Below are positions 9,419 to 17,503 of a stretch of 64,000 bases of DNA, piece after piece (the stretch's first letter is position 1; each line of letters opens with the position of its first letter). The position numbers were made by a program, and so were the translations under genes. Below the pieces are notes generated by a model. It had not been told where the DNA came from. It worked only from the letters and a program-made list of their open reading frames with translations, and ran no database searches. Source of the stretch: a bacterium (GTDB lineage: Bacteria > Babelota > Babeliae > Babelales > Babelaceae); the NCBI GenBank assembly GCA_023428375.1, contig JAEYYR010000002.1:62001-126000 (forward strand), read 5' to 3'.

Positions 9419-9625
9419 ATGGCAATCGGTAAAGTTAAATGGTTCGATGCAACCAAAGGTTTTGGTTTTATTCAACCTGAAGAAGGCGGAAATGACGTTT
9501 TTGTTCATAAAACCGCTGTAATGCGCGCACGCTTGACCACTCTTCACGAAGGTCAAAAAGTGAGCTATGAACTCGAAAATAACCGCGGTAAAGTTGCAGC
9601 AACAAACTTACGTTTAGTTGACTAA
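9419..9625 (+). CDS. Cold-shock protein (CspA family)
   Basis: A 68-residue single cold-shock domain that binds single-stranded RNA and DNA and melts RNA structure. RNP1 is seen as KGFGFI and RNP2 as VFVH; the N-terminus AIGKVKWFDATKGFGFI is typical. The ATG at 9419 follows AAGGA and gives the normal family length; the longer frame from 9380 is an extension into the leader. Transcription ends at a hairpin 30 bases after the stop. Confidence 0.95.
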   Translation: MAIGKVKWFDATKGFGFIQPEEGGNDVFVHKTAVMRARLTTLHEGQKVSYELENNRGKVAATNLRLVD

Positions 9626-9654
9626 CTTTAAAGCGATTTGAATCGTTTTTAATA

Positions 9655-9684
9655 CAAAAGACCAGGGTAAAAGCTGGTCTTTTG
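9655..9684 (+). terminator. Intrinsic terminator after the cold-shock gene
   Basis: CAAAAGACCAG (9655-9665) pairs perfectly with CTGGTCTTTTG (9674-9684) around an 8-base loop. Confidence 0.8.
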
Positions 9685-9718
9685 TATGTCTAAAATTTAA
9701 AAAATAAAGAGAATAATT

Positions 9719-9982
9719 ATGAAAAAAATATTAGTTGTATTAAGTGTGATTGCGCTTAATACAGTAGCAAGCGAAAACTCTATTATTGAAATTTATGCAA
9801 TGTACGCCATTGGTCGTGACGGTTATAAAAAAAACTTGCCACATTCTTGGATATCTCATGGTAATTCAGCGGTAGCAGAAAATAAATATCCAGGTAGCTC
9901 AGAATACAACGCAAGTTCTGTTGCTGCTAAAAAACATCAAAACAGCAAGCGAGTTTCTTTTGCTCAAGATAAACCTGAATAG
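9719..9982 (+). CDS. Small exported protein (87 aa)
   Basis: I do not recognise it. It has a signal peptide (MKKILVVLSVIALNTVAS, cleavage before ENS) and a mature part of about 69 residues rich in Ser, Asn and Lys, with no membrane segment or cysteine. AAAGAGAA precedes the ATG. It lies between two similar hairpin terminators, so it is its own transcript unless the cold-shock terminator is read through. Confidence 0.65.
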   Translation: MKKILVVLSVIALNTVASENSIIEIYAMYAIGRDGYKKNLPHSWISHGNSAVAENKYPGSSEYNASSVAAKKHQNSKRVSFAQDKPE

Positions 9983-10002
9983 TTATCTGCTATAAAGATT
10001 TC

Positions 10003-10031
10003 AAGATCAGCCTAAAAACTGGTCTTTTTTT
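10003..10031 (+). terminator. Intrinsic terminator
   Basis: AAGATCAG (10003-10010) pairs with CTGGTCTT (10019-10026), with one G-T pair, followed by a run of Ts. It resembles the hairpin after the cold-shock gene. Confidence 0.75.
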
Positions 10032-10127
10032 ATTGCAAAAAAATTATATGTATATTCGGGTTATTTATAAATTTTGGTAGCGCTAAGTTTTGAATCATGG
10101 CTTGCGATCTGAAGCCTAAGAAAAAAA

Positions 10128-10219
10128 TGGAGGAGAGAGTGGGATTCGAACCCACGATCCCGTTCGCACGAGATAACGGTTTTCAAGACCGCCGCTTTCG
10201 ACCGCTCAGCCATCTCTCC
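10128..10219 (-). tRNA. tRNA-Ser(UGA)
   Basis: Cloverleaf on the minus strand with acceptor GGAGAGA/TCTCTCC, anticodon loop CTTGAAA (anticodon UGA), a long class II variable arm, T-loop TTCGAAT and an encoded CCA at 10128-10130. The discriminator base (complement of 10131) is U instead of the G usual for bacterial tRNA-Ser. A run of seven Ts follows the CCA and can end transcription. Confidence 0.95.
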
Positions 10220-10388
10220 AAAGATGTGACGTATACACAAAATAATAACTATTTCTGTGAAATTAGCAAGAAAATTGAATAAAAGTTTGATGATTTTGAG
10301 CCGTTAAACATTGTTTTCCATTTGACATATTTTCGTCAAAATATAGAGTAATATGGATAAAATCAAATAAGTTAAAGAGAGTTTACTA

Positions 10389-10551
10389 ATAAAAAAAATT
10401 ACAATTTTATTTCTATTCGTCGCGGGCTTTATTGAAGCGCGCAGAGGTAATCGGCCATTTAGTAGCATGCATCGATAATGGCATACCTGCTGAATATTAT
10501 TCTAAGCAAAAGGCAATAATATTTTACGCTATGCGTTTAATTCTCAAGTGA
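10389..10551 (+). pseudogene. Remnant of a small exported-protein gene
   Basis: After AAAGAGAG there is an ATA where a start codon would be, followed by KKITILFLFVAGFIEA, a good signal peptide, that stops early at 10476. In the next frame from 10435 the reading continues as RAEVIGHLVACIDNG, then PAEYYSKQKAIIFYAM, to a TGA at 10549. Losing the start codon and shifting frame once would give this picture. The frame could be joined by a small indel near 10431-10437. No intact copy is in the window. Confidence 0.4.
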
Positions 10552-10622
10552 ATCGGTAGGCAAGACAATAAAAATAATCGAAAATAATGTATTTAATATA
10601 ACTAGATATCATGGAGCTGATT

Positions 10623-11060
10623 TTGAAAAAGCTAATAATTTTAAGCTTGCTTTCTTGTAGTATTGTTGCTGAATTACCTAAAATGTCTAACTTATTAGTT
10701 ATTGGAAGCGTTGCAATGCCAGTAGCAGGCATGTATATGGCTTTCGATGGAATAAAAAAAATTAATACGATTTCTTATGAATATAATTTGATGAAAAGAT
10801 CGGTTGTGTGCAATGCAACTATAAATTCTATAATTCAACGAAATCCTCAAGTAGTTGCAGCTGATTGTCAAAAAGTAGCAGAAGTTTTTTTGCGGGATAA
10901 TTCACTTATATCGCGACAAGATTTTGATCAATCTATGGACCCGTCAGATTTACAACGATTTAAACAATCTAAATTAGATGCTTACCGGAAAATAGGCTGT
11001 GGCATAGGTTTAACGAGTTTATGGTCTATAGGCGTCTGGTATCTTTTAAAGCATGCATAA
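10623..11060 (+). CDS. Small exported membrane protein (145 aa)
   Basis: I do not recognise this family. The likely start is TTG at 10623, with GGAG six bases upstream; the ATG at 10611 would place that SD inside the gene. The N-terminus is a signal peptide (KKLIILSLLSCSIVA), then a hydrophobic stretch (LLVIGSVAMPVAGMYMAF), a polar middle with two cysteines, and a C-terminal hydrophobic helix (GLTSLWSIGVWYLL). The next gene overlaps or abuts the stop and has the same layout, so the pair is probably one operon of small envelope or effector-like membrane proteins. Confidence 0.7.
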   Translation: MKKLIILSLLSCSIVAELPKMSNLLVIGSVAMPVAGMYMAFDGIKKINTISYEYNLMKRSVVCNATINSIIQRNPQVVAADCQKVAEVFLRDNSLISRQDFDQSMDPSDLQRFKQSKLDAYRKIGCGIGLTSLWSIGVWYLLKHA

Positions 11061-11076
11061 AGCGAAACATTACATT

Positions 11077-11493
11077 ATGAAAATATTATATAGCACATTG
11101 TTTTTGGTCTTTTTCTCTCATGCGGGAATAAATGAAGTTATAAAAAATAATTCATTTAATCTCCCACTGACCGATAAAAACGTTCAAAGTATAAAAGTCG
11201 GCGCAGTCTTGTTTATAGGTGCAACATCTATGAAGGGCATTATGGATTTGAAGCGTGGTACCGGTTATTGGCATTCGATAAACAATACCATTCGTAGAAA
11301 TTCTGAGGATAAATATGAAGAAGAATTATCGAAAATAACAGATTCAGATCAGCAAGAAATATTCAAAAAACGTTACATTACTAATTTAAATCGTCTTAAT
11401 CGTCGTGAGAAGTTTGATGATGCCTGGTTTGGCTTTAGTCGAACCCTCATGGCAATTGCACCATTAGGATTAATTGCTTTTTTGTATAAATGA
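11077..11493 (+). CDS. Small exported membrane protein (138 aa)
   Basis: Unrecognised protein with the same plan as its upstream neighbour: signal peptide (MKILYSTLFLVFFSHAG), a hydrophobic segment (VGAVLFIGATSMKGIM), a polar charged middle, and a C-terminal hydrophobic helix (LMAIAPLGLIAFLY). I prefer the ATG at 11077 because the signal peptide then starts properly; an ATG at 11053, overlapping the previous stop, is the alternative. It ends at a strong hairpin shared with the convergent gene. Confidence 0.7.
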   Translation: MKILYSTLFLVFFSHAGINEVIKNNSFNLPLTDKNVQSIKVGAVLFIGATSMKGIMDLKRGTGYWHSINNTIRRNSEDKYEEELSKITDSDQQEIFKKRYITNLNRLNRREKFDDAWFGFSRTLMAIAPLGLIAFLYK

Positions 11494-11495
11494 AA

Positions 11496-11535
11496 AAACA
11501 ATAAGAGCGTATGACAACATACGCTCTTATTGTTT
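11496..11535. terminator. Bidirectional terminator, 18-bp stem
   Basis: The 18 bases 11496-11513 are perfectly complementary to 11518-11535 around a 4-base loop (ACAA). One arm is A-rich and the other ends in Ts, so it can serve both convergent genes. Confidence 0.9.
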
Positions 11536-11546
11536 GATTTGTTATG

Positions 11547-11924
11547 TTACGAATTTATAGCTTTGAGAATTTCGCTAGGATTTGCCGCTAACCATGCTAC
11601 GTATGATTTATCGGTTCCTGATTTTTTCCATTGCTCTTGAAGTTTTTGATTTAATTCTGATTTTTCCATTTGGTCAATATTAAAATCATTTTTCTTTTGA
11701 GCAACAAATGCTGAAGCTTTATCATCAAATTTCTTAATCTGTTCTGGATTATTTAAAAATTGTTTTTTAAATTCATCAACCATTTGTGGGTTTTCGGTCA
11801 CATATTGATACGCTTGTTTTGCAAGGTCCCATAAGCTAGCATTTTGCTGTGGAGCTTCAGGGGTAAGTGCGAAAATTGATCCACTAATGAGTAAACTTGT
11901 TAAAATCAAAGTATACGTTTTCAT
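11547..11924 (-). CDS. Small exported helical protein (125 aa)
   Basis: Start at the ATG at 11924, which has GGGAG just upstream and opens with a signal peptide (MKTYTLILTSLLISGSIFA). The longer frame to 12005 is not supported. The mature part is predicted helical and rich in Lys, Gln and Asn (FKKQFLNNPEQIKKF), with short W/Y motifs (SLWDLAKQAYQYV, SYVAWLAANP) that could be repeats of a small helical unit. Function unknown. Confidence 0.7.
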   Translation of the reverse strand: MKTYTLILTSLLISGSIFALTPEAPQQNASLWDLAKQAYQYVTENPQMVDEFKKQFLNNPEQIKKFDDKASAFVAQKKNDFNIDQMEKSELNQKLQEQWKKSGTDKSYVAWLAANPSEILKAINS

Positions 11925-12167
11925 ATAATCTCCCTTCCGATTAATTTGGTATGAGCACAGACTCTTAATGTGTCTATTTGAATTTAGTATATTTAGGGTG
12001 CTCAAATCAACAAAAATGGCCTATTTAAAGCATTTATTTGCTATCTTCATTCGCTTAAACATACTAAATTTCCTAATGTAAACATATCTTATTGTATTAA
12101 TCTTGCTTTTTAATATTGATAAATAGTAAATTTTTATTAACGAGTAATTTTATTAAGGAGAGTAATC

Positions 12168-12419
12168 ATGAACGATGACCGTAACCAAGGTTTTATGGGT
12201 TCTCAAGAGAATCAGTCTCATACAGAAGAAAAGAAAAAGAGTACTTCTACTAAAGGTCTTGAAGAAGGCTGGACGCGCGCAACGTTTATCATGCGTGAAG
12301 ACTATGTTCAAAAATTAAAAGCGTATGCATATTGGGAACGTAAAACGGTAAAAGACGTTGTTGACCAGATGCTTGAGCAATTTTTAAAAGGTAAAAACGT
12401 TAAAGACTTACCTGAATAA
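12168..12419 (+). CDS. Ribbon-helix-helix-type DNA-binding protein
   Basis: An 83-residue protein with a polar disordered N-terminus (residues 1-35) and a C-terminal strand-helix-helix block: RATFIMREDYVQKLKAYAYW then KTVKDVVDQMLEQFL. This is the pattern of short MetJ/Arc-type regulators or plasmid-style CopG proteins, which bind DNA as dimers through a beta-ribbon. SD AAGGAGAG is strong. It precedes an exported hydrolase by 16 bases and may be co-transcribed, but there is no sign that it regulates that gene. Confidence 0.6.
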   Translation: MNDDRNQGFMGSQENQSHTEEKKKSTSTKGLEEGWTRATFIMREDYVQKLKAYAYWERKTVKDVVDQMLEQFLKGKNVKDLPE

Positions 12420-12435
12420 TAAGCGATAGAAATTC

Positions 12436-13347
12436 ATGTTACGTTGGTGTAGGAATGCTATAGCTTTCAGCATGGCATTAGGATCTTTTTTTGTGATATC
12501 GTATGGGGGTTATGAAGTTGAAAAACTTGATAATAACCATGATCGTATTGTGATTTTTGTACATGGTACGCTGCCCACTCTTTTTGGGCCACTCATTCGT
12601 TGGGCCGATATTCCTCAAGGATTGAATTCTACCTGCACCTTGAAAGATCGTTTAGTTTTAAGTCGTATTCCTCATGTTTTAGCGCGAGCATACATCAATT
12701 ATGGGGAAGACATTCCCTATGAAGCATTTTATATGTATGGCTGGAGTGGAAGTCTTTGTTTTCATTGTAGAGAGCAAGAAGGTAAAGCACTGTATGAAAT
12801 TATTAAAGACTATACTGGTGAGATTATTTTGATTGGTCATAGCCATGGTGGTAATGTTGCTTTGGAAGCTATTAAGGCAGCAGTCGATGATGGCAATGAG
12901 AATCTCAATATTACTTTGGTGATGTTGGCAGTTCCAATTCAAAAACTAACGCACGAATATGTGAATGCATCAATTGTTAAAAAAGCATTTTCTTTCTATT
13001 CGCTCAGTGATCGCGTTCAGGTGCTAGATCCTCAAGGCGCCTACCTTCGCTGCAGGCAAATATATAAAGGTGAACAAATTCCATTTTTTTCTGGCCGTTT
13101 TTTGCCTGGTTATGAAAACCTCATTCAATCCCGCATTATATTCCATGATCGAAATCTTAGCCATTTAGGATTTATGATGCCTTATTTTTTAAGAACATTG
13201 CCCGAAGTGCTTAATGTGCTTGAAAATAACGCTGCATTTGGCGATAAAGTCATAACACGTATTTTACGTACCGGTTGTGCTGAGATTATTGAAGAAAAAT
13301 GTAGCGGCTGCTTGCGTAAGAAAAGATGGAAGGTTGTTTCTAAATAA
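12436..13347 (+). CDS. Exported alpha/beta hydrolase (lipase-like)
   Basis: A 303-residue protein with an N-terminal hydrophobic segment (AIAFSMALGSFFVISYGG) and an alpha/beta hydrolase core. The oxyanion strand reads RIVIFVHGTLP and the nucleophile elbow is GHSHGG with Ser136. A likely catalytic His is in FHDRNLSHLGF near the C-terminus; the acid may be the Asp in SLSDRVQVLD. The tail carries cysteines (GCAEIIEEKCSGCLRKK). This fits a lipase or esterase acting outside the cytoplasm. The substrate cannot be inferred. Confidence 0.75.
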   Translation: MLRWCRNAIAFSMALGSFFVISYGGYEVEKLDNNHDRIVIFVHGTLPTLFGPLIRWADIPQGLNSTCTLKDRLVLSRIPHVLARAYINYGEDIPYEAFYMYGWSGSLCFHCREQEGKALYEIIKDYTGEIILIGHSHGGNVALEAIKAAVDDGNENLNITLVMLAVPIQKLTHEYVNASIVKKAFSFYSLSDRVQVLDPQGAYLRCRQIYKGEQIPFFSGRFLPGYENLIQSRIIFHDRNLSHLGFMMPYFLRTLPEVLNVLENNAAFGDKVITRILRTGCAEIIEEKCSGCLRKKRWKVVSK

Positions 13348-13488
13348 GTCTTAAAAATCAATTTCTAATTAACTTCTCGTTTTTTTAGTATCTAATTAGT
13401 CAGAAAGTAAGAATATTTTAAGATATCAGGATTTTTATATAAACATATAAATGACGAGATATTAAGATTCAGTTTTTTTATAAAAAAC

Positions 13489-13565
13489 TGGTGCGCCCAG
13501 AAGGAGTCGAACCCTCAACCTTCAGATCCGTAGTCTGACGCTCTATCCAATTGAGCTATGGGCGC
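13489..13565 (-). tRNA. tRNA-Arg(ACG)
   Basis: Minus-strand cloverleaf: acceptor GCGCCCA/TGGGCGC, D-arm with AGCTCAATTGGATAGAGC, anticodon loop CTACGGA (ACG, wobble A probably edited to inosine), discriminator A and encoded CCA. An A/T hairpin (about 13470-13490) with a T-run follows and may end transcription. Confidence 0.96.
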
Positions 13566-13629
13566 GTTAATTTCAAAAGAAGAGAATTTTTAAATTGGTC
13601 TGTCATACGAAGCTTTTCGGAGCGAAGTA

Positions 13630-13722
13630 TGGTGGAGAGAGAGGGATTCGAACCCTCGCGCCCGATTTACATCAGACTCTTGCTTAGCAGGCAAGCGCTA
13701 TAGACCACTCAGCCATCTCTCC
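13630..13722 (-). tRNA. tRNA-Ser(GCU)
   Basis: Minus-strand class II tRNA with acceptor GGAGAGA/TCTCTCC, anticodon GCU (loop reads CTGCTAA), long variable arm, T-loop TTCGAAT and encoded CCA. The discriminator is A where bacterial tRNA-Ser normally has G. It shares its acceptor stem with tRNA-Ser(UGA) 3.5 kb to the left. Confidence 0.95.
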
Positions 13723-13877
13723 AAAATATACACGATTTTATAAACGCTGTACACAGGAAATAATAAAGATTTTCACGATTTATGCAAGTTTCTTAAGATG
13801 TTTACATGTCATATATGTTTTCAATGACAAATAATGTCAGTCTGTCATAATTAAATTATAAATAAACGGGGAAACAT

Positions 13878-14360
13878 ATGAAAAAATTATTTTGTTTACT
13901 TGCCTTATCACTGATTTCAATAACTAATGCATCAGAATTTATAGAAAATATGCAAGCTTGCGCGGCATTCGCAGCATTGCCTTCGGCGTTAATAACTCAG
14001 AGCCCCTATGCAATGACAGCAATAAATTTGAGTTATCCTTTGTATAAATCGGGCCAGCAAGCATTAAGGATTGCAAGCTGTTATAAAAAAGGTATCACAC
14101 AAGTTTATGCTGATGACTATAAGAATAGCCCACGCATACAAAATATTCTTAGCCCTAAGCGTTATAATGCAGTAAATCATGGTGATGCGTGTCCTGCTGT
14201 TATAGACAACACCAACGATGTAGACCGTGCAATCGCTAACATAAAAAAGCAAGATAAGGCGTCTTTATGGGCACGTGAAATCGGTGTTCAATGTGCATGG
14301 CTTGGATTGACGGCATTTATGGGTTATGGAACTTATCTTATAACGAATGCAATCAAATAA
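13878..14360 (+). CDS. Small exported membrane protein (160 aa)
   Basis: Unrecognised. Signal peptide MKKLFCLLALSLISITNAS, then an Ala-rich weakly hydrophobic stretch (residues 28-60), a polar middle with three cysteines, and a C-terminal hydrophobic helix (CAWLGLTAFMGYGTYLI). The layout matches the two proteins at 10623 and 11077: export signal, polar centre, C-terminal anchor. GGGGAAA is the SD and a hairpin terminator follows. Confidence 0.7.
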   Translation: MKKLFCLLALSLISITNASEFIENMQACAAFAALPSALITQSPYAMTAINLSYPLYKSGQQALRIASCYKKGITQVYADDYKNSPRIQNILSPKRYNAVNHGDACPAVIDNTNDVDRAIANIKKQDKASLWAREIGVQCAWLGLTAFMGYGTYLITNAIK

Positions 14361-14401
14361 ATAATACGCAAGAATAATTAATAATTTTTAAATCAATACT
14401 A

Positions 14402-14439
14402 ACAGAGCTTTTGGATTCATATAAGCTCTGTTTTTTTTT
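14402..14439 (+). terminator. Intrinsic terminator
   Basis: ACAGAGCTT (14402-14410) pairs with AAGCTCTGT (14423-14431), followed by a T-run, about 40 bases after the stop. Confidence 0.85.
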
Positions 14440-14543
14440 AAAGCTAACACTTGATAGTAGATAGAATTGCGCAGATTATAAAGATATTTTTGAGTTTCAA
14501 AACAAAATAATTATAATTGCTTTATAATCGAAAGAAGCTATTT

Positions 14544-15146
14544 ATGAAAAAATTATTGTTAATTTGCGTGTTTTTATCTTCAAATTCTTCTTACGCCAAT
14601 GATTATATATTATCGATGAAAAATGCCGTTAATCTTTGTTCGACGCATCCTTTGTTTTTATATGTAGGACTCGGAGTCTCTTTAACTTCATCAATATTTT
14701 ATGGTAATAAATACTTACATGAATTAAATGAAGTCAATAAAATCAAAGAAGCAAATCATGAACTGAGCACCTTCAGGGGAAATTTAACTCAATATTTTCA
14801 ACCCGATTTAAAGGGCGGATTTAATTTTAATCAAAATGAATTATGGCCCATTTTGACGCAGTATCAAAAATATTTGTCGGTTAACCGTTGGAATTTATCG
14901 CAATCAGCGAATGAGGGTTTAATTGTACTTAGTTTTTTTCACACGAATAAAGAAAATATTAAGATATATGACCATATCCATCTCACACCCGAGGTAACAG
15001 AAGTAATGGTAAATATGCATGTCCGGAAGTCAAATACTATTGATATGTATAATAAATTTCCTTTTTATCCTTGTGCAAGTACTGCCTTCTTTGGGTTGTT
15101 ATTGTTAAATAAGTATTTTGTGTTTTTTAACTATTTTAACAAATGA
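14544..15146 (+). CDS. Exported membrane protein (200 aa)
   Basis: Unrecognised. The start at 14544 follows AAAGAAG and gives a signal peptide (MKKLLLICVFLSSNSSYA). There is a hydrophobic segment near residues 36-55 (LFLYVGLGVSLTSSIFYG), a polar middle of about 100 residues, and a C-terminal hydrophobic segment (STAFFGLLLLNKYFVFF). It belongs in layout with the other signal-plus-anchor proteins of this stretch. No SD stronger than the one named and no enzyme motif. Confidence 0.65.
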   Translation: MKKLLLICVFLSSNSSYANDYILSMKNAVNLCSTHPLFLYVGLGVSLTSSIFYGNKYLHELNEVNKIKEANHELSTFRGNLTQYFQPDLKGGFNFNQNELWPILTQYQKYLSVNRWNLSQSANEGLIVLSFFHTNKENIKIYDHIHLTPEVTEVMVNMHVRKSNTIDMYNKFPFYPCASTAFFGLLLLNKYFVFFNYFNK

Positions 15147-15232
15147 CAATGCCGATTTAACGACTTATGGATTTCTTATACCTTATAAACCGATAGCTAT
15201 TAAGCAGTTTATTTATTATTGAGGAATTCACT

Positions 15233-15523
15233 ATGTCTTTAACGCTCACCATCACGGTAATGCCATCTTCAGGTCGTCACGCTTGGACAATTGATAAATC
15301 GGGGCGATTAAAATGTTTTCTCAAACAACCTGCGGAAAATAACAAAGCAAATCTTGAATTGATAAAAAGTGTTGCTACAGTTCTTGGGATTTCGCATACT
15401 CAAGTTCAGATTCTTCTTGGAGCGACGAGCAGGAAAAAGGTTCTTTTGTGTGAAATAAATCTAACTTTAAATGATTTCCTCTCGCGTTTAGGACTTGGAG
15501 TGCAACAATCTTTGGTGAAATAG
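15233..15523 (+). CDS. DUF167/YggU family protein
   Basis: A 96-residue protein of the UPF0235/DUF167 family: TITVMPSSGR, LKCFLKQPAENNKANLELI and VQILLGATSRKKVL fit the family's compact alpha/beta fold, where the KxPAxxGKAN segment is the hallmark. The function of the family is not settled. The stop is immediately followed by the ATG of the GspF-like gene, so the two are translationally linked. SD is GAGGAA. Confidence 0.85.
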   Translation: MSLTLTITVMPSSGRHAWTIDKSGRLKCFLKQPAENNKANLELIKSVATVLGISHTQVQILLGATSRKKVLLCEINLTLNDFLSRLGLGVQQSLVK

Positions 15524-16699
15524 ATGGCTTTTTATTCTTGGTCTGGAATAACGCCTGATGGGCAAGTGAAATATGGTGCTATCGATGCGCTATCAAAAGA
15601 TCATGTACAGCAACTTCTAGAAAAACAACGCATTCAACTTCTTGCTGCTCGTCGATCAATTGTTTCTTCGCTATTTTCTGGACAAAAAGCATCTGCTTTA
15701 TTTTATTATTATTGCTCTTCATTATTAGCATCCGGTATTCGTCTTCCCGATGTTTTTACTATTATGAGCACTTTACCAGGGTTTAAGCGATCACAGAATA
15801 TGTTATTAGGCTGTTCTGCATCGTTACAAGAAGGATTGAGCTTGCATGAGGTTGCTCAAATGCATTCTTCCTATTTTGATAGGTTAGCACGTATCATGTT
15901 TGAAATTGGTGAAACAAGCTCAATGAAAGATATTTTTGAACGATTGACTGCCTATTACCAAGCACGAATCGTTTTACGTCAACAAATTATTTCCACGCTT
16001 GCTATGCCGTTGGTAACGCTTGCCTTCTTTATTGTGCTTATCAGCGTCTTATTTATTATGGTTATTCCACGATTTGAAGACATTATGTATACCATGAAAT
16101 ACACTCCTCAAGGTATATCTCATTATGTTTTTTCAACAAGTCATGTTTTAAAAGAATTATGGCATTATGCGTTATTAGGAATGATGGTAATTATGAGTGG
16201 ATGTTTATATTTCAATCGTATGATTCAATTACGTGATGCGATTGTTTTAAAAATTCCCGGAATTAATTCTCTTTTGCGGGCGTATAATATGGTTGTTTTT
16301 TTGCATGCATATGAGCTTTACTTAACTGCCGGTATTTATGGATCTAAAGCCGTATATGAAGCGGCGTTATTAGTACCTAATACCTGTATGCAAAAAAATT
16401 TGAAACTCATTGCGCGCGATGTTGGTGATGGCGATTCCGTTTCTCAAGCTTTTAATGCACGTCTTCCCCAAGAAACTATGGTTGCATCATTTATCAATAT
16501 TGGAGATCAATCAGGAAATCTAGCAGATATGATTCATCATGCGGCGGGCATGTATTCCAAAATGGTGATGACGCGAATGCAGCGCATAGTGTATTTTGCT
16601 CAACCATGCATTGTAATGATTTTAGGTGTCCTGATAGCGTTAACCATGCTTGCCTTATATCTTCCTTTATTAGAACTTTCAACAGCGGTGTCTCTATGA
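15524..16699 (+). CDS. Type II secretion/type IV pilus inner-membrane protein (GspF/PilC family)
   Basis: A 391-residue polytopic inner-membrane protein. It has the GspF signature of two related cytoplasmic domains, each ahead of membrane helices: YYYCSSLLASGIRLPDVF with ARIMFEIGETSSMKDIFERL in the first and FLHAYELYLTAGIYGSKAVYEA with SFINIGDQSGNLADMI in the second. Membrane helices lie near residues 165-190, 215-235 and 355-385. In known systems GspF or PilC is the platform for the assembly ATPase. The N-terminus (YSWSGITPDGQVKYG) is the usual GspF start. No other T2SS or pilus gene is in this window, so it acts with proteins encoded elsewhere. Confidence 0.9.
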   Translation: MAFYSWSGITPDGQVKYGAIDALSKDHVQQLLEKQRIQLLAARRSIVSSLFSGQKASALFYYYCSSLLASGIRLPDVFTIMSTLPGFKRSQNMLLGCSASLQEGLSLHEVAQMHSSYFDRLARIMFEIGETSSMKDIFERLTAYYQARIVLRQQIISTLAMPLVTLAFFIVLISVLFIMVIPRFEDIMYTMKYTPQGISHYVFSTSHVLKELWHYALLGMMVIMSGCLYFNRMIQLRDAIVLKIPGINSLLRAYNMVVFLHAYELYLTAGIYGSKAVYEAALLVPNTCMQKNLKLIARDVGDGDSVSQAFNARLPQETMVASFINIGDQSGNLADMIHHAAGMYSKMVMTRMQRIVYFAQPCIVMILGVLIALTMLALYLPLLELSTAVSL

Positions 16700-17502
16700 A
16701 AATGATATTAGTTATTGCGTTGCTTATCTTCCCATTTCAACCTATTAATGCGTGGTGGTTTTCAAAACCGAATACGAATCTTGAAGAAAAAATTGTAGAG
16801 CGTAAAGAATTGCTTGAAAAGTTGGGAAGTACAGCGATTGAAATTCCTGTAAATGGTTTGCGCACGATTAAAGCAGCATATGTTCATAGGAATGATGCTC
16901 CGTGGTGCGGCATAGTTTTTCATGGTTTTGGGGAATCTAAAGAAATTTATCAACCACTGGTGGAGTTGTTTCCGGATGCTTCATTGTTGTTGGTTGATTT
17001 AAAGCATCATGGAAGTAATCAAGGATTAACGCTCAAAGATTTTGATGCGGTAGTGCAAGAAATTACTGCCTCTTGTGCTTGGTTACAAAAGCAATCATGC
17101 AAAAAAAGAATTGGATTTGGATTTTCACTGGGCGGAATTACCTTAATTGATGCAGCAAGCCAATGTCATCTTGATGGCATAGTGCTGGACGGAGTAGCAT
17201 CATCATTAAAAAAAGCAGCGCGTGAATTTGGGTGGTATTTTAAATCACCACTGCTCTGGAGCATGTCGTGGTTATTGCCTCATGGAAACATTGTTGAGTC
17301 TATACAAACTATCAAAACACCGTTATTGATCATGCATGCGCTGCATGATCCTGTGATACCTAATTATCATGCCTATACGTTGCATAACGCAGCAAAAAAC
17401 TCAAAGCTTTATCTGTATCCGTGCAATGCACATTGTCGTGGACATCGTTTAATATCAGAAAATTGGAAGTCTGAAGTAGAAGAATTTATTAATAAAATTT
17501 AA
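16696..17502 (+). CDS. Exported alpha/beta hydrolase (serine hydrolase)
   Basis: A 268-residue alpha/beta hydrolase with a signal peptide (MKMILVIALLIFPFQPINA). Catalytic features: oxyanion strand IVFHGFGESK, nucleophile elbow GFSLGG with Ser144, acid in HALHDPVIP and histidine in the C-terminal CNAHCRGHR segment. This is the BAAT/Hydrolase_4 type fold seen in lysophospholipases and BEM46-like proteins. The ATG overlaps the gspF stop (ATGA), so it belongs to the DUF167-gspF operon. I place the start at 16696; the frame open from 16606 lies inside gspF. Confidence 0.85.
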   Translation: MKMILVIALLIFPFQPINAWWFSKPNTNLEEKIVERKELLEKLGSTAIEIPVNGLRTIKAAYVHRNDAPWCGIVFHGFGESKEIYQPLVELFPDASLLLVDLKHHGSNQGLTLKDFDAVVQEITASCAWLQKQSCKKRIGFGFSLGGITLIDAASQCHLDGIVLDGVASSLKKAAREFGWYFKSPLLWSMSWLLPHGNIVESIQTIKTPLLIMHALHDPVIPNYHAYTLHNAAKNSKLYLYPCNAHCRGHRLISENWKSEVEEFINKI

Positions 17503-17503
17503 T

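Noticed and set aside
10097..10282. Open frame across tRNA-Ser(UGA)
   Set aside because: It is the complement of a tRNA gene; the motif ERVGFEPTIPF is the typical tRNA-derived false protein.
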